The notes under the pieces are model-generated. The model saw nothing but the letters and a program-made list of their open reading frames with translations. It made no database searches and had not been told where the DNA came from. Shown in pieces: positions 47,269 through 49,701 of a stretch of DNA of 49,701 bases. The position numbers were made by a program, and so were the translations under genes. This DNA is from Gammaproteobacteria bacterium (lineage in GTDB: Bacteria > Pseudomonadota > Gammaproteobacteria > Coxiellales > Coxiellaceae): NCBI GenBank assembly GCA_023266215.1, contig JAHFRQ010000016.1, forward strand, positions 1 through 49,701, in the 5' to 3' direction. The first letter of the stretch is position 1. Every line of letters begins with the position of its first letter.

Positions 47269-47587
47269 ATACACGGTTGGATCGGGAAATATTTTTGCAG
47301 ATTTGGGTTTTCATGATGCAGAAGAGCGCCTTGCAAAAGCAACACTTGCAACACGCATTGAAATGATTATCACCAAAAAAAAATTAAGACAAACTCAGGC
47401 TGCAAAAATTTTAGGCATCACGCAATCTAAAATATCAGCTCTAAAAAACGGAAAGCTGAGTGGTTTTTCAATGGAAAAATTAATCTATTATTTAAATTTA
47501 CTGAATGAAGATGTTGAAATTGTAATTAAAACAAGACGCAATAGGAAAAATCAAAGTCACGGCTGTTTAACGGTAGCTTTTGCTTGA
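47249..47587 (+). CDS. higA: HigA-like antitoxin (XRE family)
   Basis: Encodes 112 aa from ATG 47249. 'GSGNIFADLGFHDAEERLAKATLATRIEMII' is the standard N-terminal region of these partners, followed by a helix-turn-helix ('LRQTQAAKILGITQSKISALKNGKLSGFSMEKL'). It inhibits the adjacent toxin and probably represses the pair. Longer starts at 47225 or 47237 are possible. Confidence 0.9.
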   Translation: MKNTKIEYTVGSGNIFADLGFHDAEERLAKATLATRIEMIITKKKLRQTQAAKILGITQSKISALKNGKLSGFSMEKLIYYLNLLNEDVEIVIKTRRNRKNQSHGCLTVAFA

Positions 47588-47601
47588 ACGCCTGGTTTTA
47601 G

Positions 47602-47615
47602 ATAATCTTGCCTGA
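47602..47615 (+). repeat. 14-mer ATAATCTTGCCTGA
   Basis: Second member of the ATAAYYTTGYCTGA family, 14 bp after the higA stop. The others are at 46738, 48596 and 49415. Confidence 0.5.
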
Positions 47616-47718
47616 CAGGGTTTTGGCACTTAATGAAATGCGCGCGAAGCAAAAGCGCTTGACTATCACCTTATTTCGGCCTAATGTTTTAAAACAATTA
47701 CACAACTTTGGGGTCATT

Positions 47719-47829
47719 ATGCAAAATGTAATTCAAATAGATCAATCTTTGCGTGCTGGGAACGCTCCCGCTACAGCAGGTTTTCTAAATGAATTTTTCA
47801 ACAAACAAAAGAAAAAAATGATGATTTAG
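47719..47829 (+). pseudogene. N-terminal piece of frameshifted paralog 2
   Basis: Encodes 36 aa from ATG 47719 (GGGG 5-6 nt upstream). 'TAGFLNEFFNKQKKK' matches 'AVEFLDDFLKKQN' at the start of the 45869-46723 protein. An A7 run (47812-47818) lies at the point where the frame must change by -1 to continue as 'NDDLALIAKINKLMSDHRF'. The codon phase (G AAA AAA A) is poor for programmed slippage, so a lost A is more likely. Confidence 0.6.
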
Positions 47830-47831
47830 CG

Positions 47832-48581
47832 TTGATTGCTAAAATTAACAAATTAATGAGCGACCACCGATTTATTAATCATTTTGATTCGTACGGATGT
47901 AGGGTCGCTGATATTGCCGAGCTTAAAGCCGTCGTAGATTTTTATGAAGTTCTTAGTGAATTGCACGCAGCTGTTTCTGCCGCAAGACCTTTGGAAACAG
48001 CAACAGCTAAACCTATATTCGACAGCCTTTGTGAAGCAATGCTCTCTTCTGGGATGCGCGGCGAATTTTCACCAGCGGCTCAAATTCTAAAAAATACAAC
48101 AGAAATTATTTCAATGACTCGAGACAATCCACGGTTGCCGCAAAAATTAAAAGAACATCAAAAATATGTCAAAAATTTAGGTAACAAAGAAAAATATATT
48201 TCAATTACATGTTTTGTGGCAGCTCTTGCTCTCATAGTTGCTCCGACTCTGCTCGTCTGTATTTTGTTAGCTGGTCCAGTACTAATTCCGGCAATGTTTT
48301 TAGCGCTATCTGGATCAGTATTACCGTTTGCGATAATGTCGACGATTGGCTCGGAGTTCTGCTGCAAGAGCACTGGTTTAAAAAAAATTGGGCGTGATGT
48401 ATCTGATCTTATAGAAAATAAGCCTAGAGCTGCTCCATCGTATGATGCTTCAAGTTTTCGATTTTATGCGGCCGGCGCTGATGCATCTTATCGCATTGGA
48501 GCTGGAGATCTGTTCGCGATATCCGCAGTAACTGCTGGTTTGAGTTTGGCGGCATTCTCTACGGTCGTTGCTTTTACATAA
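47832..48581 (+). CDS. paralog 2, main part: helical protein with membrane hairpin
   Basis: Encodes 249 aa in the frame one base back from the preceding piece; the ATG-like start is not convincing. 'IAKINKLMSDHRFINHFDSYG', 'LKAVVDFYEVLSELHAAV' and 'NTTEIISMTRDNPRLPQKLKEHQKYVKNLG' align with paralog 1 over nearly its whole length. Two membrane helices follow at about 118-170 and another hydrophobic stretch closes the protein. Together with 47719-47829 this was one gene. Confidence 0.6.
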   Translation: MIAKINKLMSDHRFINHFDSYGCRVADIAELKAVVDFYEVLSELHAAVSAARPLETATAKPIFDSLCEAMLSSGMRGEFSPAAQILKNTTEIISMTRDNPRLPQKLKEHQKYVKNLGNKEKYISITCFVAALALIVAPTLLVCILLAGPVLIPAMFLALSGSVLPFAIMSTIGSEFCCKSTGLKKIGRDVSDLIENKPRAAPSYDASSFRFYAAGADASYRIGAGDLFAISAVTAGLSLAAFSTVVAFT

Positions 48582-48595
48582 AAACTACATTAATA

Positions 48596-48648
48596 ATAAC
48601 TTTGTCTGACTAGCCTTAATCGCCTTAATTTGTTTATATTTTTTCCAA
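48596..48648. repeat. 53-bp direct repeat, copy 1
   Basis: Identical to 49415-49467 over all 53 bp, in the same orientation. It starts with the 14-mer ATAACTTTGTCTGA. Its right end encodes the last four codons and stop of the PIN toxin gene. The pair of repeats encloses the whole Phd/PIN module. Confidence 0.9.
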
Positions 48649-49083
48649 CGCTGAGCTGCAATGACTCAGAAAAATATGAATGCGATCAGTTGTCCAGATG
48701 GGAATACCTGTGCCAAAAAAATCCTGATCTTCCGTCCAAATTGAACAGTTGAATGTGAGCGCTGTCGCGACAATTGGCCAATCATCTAAATCACGATTTC
48801 TGATTCTTTGCTGAGCTTCGATTATGTGTTCTTGATAAATGCTTTTATCAATTACCTGTAATAAACACTGAAGATCAGAGAGTATTTGCAATCCTAACTC
48901 AGGCGAAGCCGATCGTTTTTTAAAAAGAATAGGTAAGTATTTTTTAGCATCTGCAATACAAACATCAGGAATAAAAAAATCAACAATATGATGAGAGTCC
49001 AGTAATATTTTTTTAACTCTATTGCCTAAAACAGCGCGAATCAATATGTTGGCATCCAACACTAGCATATTGGACGACATCAT
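48634..49083 (-). CDS. PIN-domain toxin
   Basis: Encodes 149 aa. 'MLVLDANILIRAVLG' gives the first acidic residue and 'RDLDDWPIVATALTFNCSIWTEDQDFFGTGIPIWTTDRI' the later ones, so a metal-dependent RNase is likely. It differs from the VapC at 13758-14159 and pairs with a Phd-type antitoxin instead. Its ATG overlaps the antitoxin stop (ATGA). The final codons lie within a 53-bp repeat. Confidence 0.88.
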   Translation of the reverse strand: MMSSNMLVLDANILIRAVLGNRVKKILLDSHHIVDFFIPDVCIADAKKYLPILFKKRSASPELGLQILSDLQCLLQVIDKSIYQEHIIEAQQRIRNRDLDDWPIVATALTFNCSIWTEDQDFFGTGIPIWTTDRIHIFLSHCSSALEKI

Positions 49084-49343
49084 TTTCGAAGCCTTTTTAA
49101 GGATCTGAATTCTTTTAGTAGTTCATCTTCTGTTGCGCCAAGAGATAATAGCAAGCTATCCAATTGCAAGGCGGCTTTTTTTAATGCATTAATCTCAGCC
49201 TTTGCTGGATGATGCCGAGTGGGAATGTAAAATCCAATTGTTTCGCCGTGACGAGTAATAGCAATGGGAGATGTAGATAGTAGATATTGCGGCAAATGCG
49301 CCCGAAATTCACGCATGCCAGTTTTAAGAATTGCTGCACCCAT
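49080..49343 (-). CDS. Phd/YefM-type antitoxin
   Basis: Encodes 87 aa from ATG 49343, chosen because GGAGG lies 7 nt upstream. 'LKTGMREFRAHLPQYLLSTSPIAITRHGETIGFYIP' is the Phd/YefM DNA-binding fold; the helical tail would hold the PIN toxin. Palindromes at 49370 and 49401 are likely operators. Confidence 0.88.
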   Translation of the reverse strand: MGAAILKTGMREFRAHLPQYLLSTSPIAITRHGETIGFYIPTRHHPAKAEINALKKAALQLDSLLLSLGATEDELLKEFRSLKRLRK

Positions 49344-49369
49344 AATCAAGCCTCCAAAATGAATACTCA

Positions 49370-49412
49370 TGTGTACACAATAATGCAAAAATAGCTCTAT
49401 GTCAAATTTGAC
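49370..49412. promoter_or_regulatory. two palindromes upstream of the Phd/PIN pair
   Basis: TGTGTACACA (49370-49379) and GTCAAATTTGAC (49401-49412) are perfect palindromes 26 and 57 bp upstream of the antitoxin ATG. Their centres are 32 bp apart. The sequences differ from each other, so they may bind different proteins or only one may be used. Confidence 0.5.
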
Positions 49413-49414
49413 GG

Positions 49415-49467
49415 ATAACTTTGTCTGACTAGCCTTAATCGCCTTAATTTGTTTATATTTTTTCCAA
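49415..49467. repeat. 53-bp direct repeat, copy 2
   Basis: Perfect copy of 48596-48648, beginning 2 bp after the GTCAAATTTGAC palindrome. It closes the Phd/PIN module on the side of the HU gene. Confidence 0.9.
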
Positions 49468-49491
49468 TTCGCTTCTCATCATGCGTGTAAC

Positions 49492-49521
49492 TTGACAGCC
49501 TAAGCCCGCAATTGGTATAAA
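49492..49521 (+). promoter_or_regulatory. promoter of the HU gene
   Basis: TTGACA (49492-49497), 18-nt spacer, TATAAA (49516-49521): close to the sigma-70 consensus. The start codon is 71 bp downstream, leaving a leader of about 65 nt. Confidence 0.65.
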
Positions 49522-49592
49522 ATCATTCGGATTGAAGCTGATTGCTTTCATCCGTCCACGCGAAATTCTCTATTATCCACAAGGAATAATTT

Positions 49593-49701
49593 ATGACAAT
49601 GAACAAACAAGACTTGATCGAATTTATGTCCGCTGAAACCAATCTTTCAAAAGCAGATACTGAAAATGCATTAAATGCGTTTTTAAAAGCAGTGACTAAT
49701 A
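49593..49701 (+). CDS. HU-family DNA-binding protein, 5' part
   Basis: The frame begins 'MTMNKQDLIEFMSAETNLSKADTENALNAFLKAVTN' and runs off the window after 36 codons. 'MNKQDLI..........SKADTENALNAF' is the N-terminal helix pair of HU/IHF proteins, so it is probably a nucleoid protein of about 90 aa. AAGGA lies 7 nt before ATG 49593; ATG 49599 is a second possible start. Confidence 0.88.
   Translation, partial: MTMNKQDLIEFMSAETNLSKADTENALNAFLKAVTN

Noticed and set aside
47811-47818. A7 run as a programmed frameshift site
   Set aside because: The zero-frame codons are AAG AAA AAA ATG, so slippage would mispair at the first site; a lost base is simpler.
48610-48632. CTTAAT...CTTAAT pair inside the 53-bp repeat as a PmrA box
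   Set aside because: The half-sites start 9 bp apart, not 11, and both repeat copies carry it regardless of a downstream gene start.

Overview
The window is AT-rich chromosomal DNA from a gammaproteobacterium, most likely of the order Legionellales (Coxiellaceae/Legionellaceae-like). Housekeeping genes point to Gammaproteobacteria: mfd, mnmA, rlmN, yajC-secD-secF, suhB, trmJ, gatCAB, mreBCD, yhdP-tldD and an HU gene. The more specific pointer is regulatory. Three genes of unknown function have promoters that match the PmrA box which drives Dot/Icm effector genes in Legionella and Coxiella. No Dot/Icm gene is in view, so the order-level placement is an inference.

Layout. 1-1000: a DnaA-like AAA fragment, a transposase remnant, tRNA-Lys(CUU) and a partial duplicate of its 5' end. 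1-11 kb: an MFS transporter, a PAS-GGDEF-EAL protein, mfd with a mazEF module directly upstream, a DUF4143 ATPase with tandem palindromic operators, and mnmA. 11.2-12.6 kb: two unknown genes, each with a PmrA-type promoter. 12.7-24.2 kb: rlmN, vapBC, the Sec accessory operon with a MATE-like gene fused to its end by a 4-nt overlap, a second DUF4143 ATPase with tandem operators, suhB with a second MATE gene, and an outer-membrane barrel candidate. 24.3-28.3 kb: a signalling module (split hybrid-like sensor kinase, Rcp1-type receiver, receiver-GGDEF). 28.3-32.4 kb: trmJ, a cysteine desulfurase, a small minor-pilin cluster and an SDR oxidoreductase. 32.4-35.7 kb: accessory DNA with a kinase-fold protein under a near-perfect PmrA box, IS21-like end remnants, a 104-bp duplicated piece of the SDR gene, a helical protein whose 3' end was replaced by that duplication, and a membrane-anchored CX5R phosphatase. 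35.7-45.8 kb: gatCAB diverging from mreBCD-yhdP-tldD. 45.8-49.5 kb: an accessory island of two paralogous membrane proteins (one frameshifted), a HigBA pair and a Phd/PIN pair, punctuated by a recurrent 14-mer. It ends in the start of an HU gene.

The most interesting signals are these: (1) the three PmrA-type promoters share one architecture (two TTAA half-sites 11 bp apart, 7 nt, then a TATAGT/TATTGT -10) and mark three candidate secreted effectors; (2) both DUF4143 ATPases carry two palindromes centred 32-33 bp apart just upstream of the start codon, with different sequences; (3) mreC appears to start at a non-canonical AUC codon and to carry a terminator-like hairpin within its first codons; (4) the 45.8-49.5 kb island looks like a string of cassettes bounded by ATAAYYTTGYCTGA; (5) two genes are split at A-runs, one of them a correctly phased A_AAA_AAT slippery heptamer.
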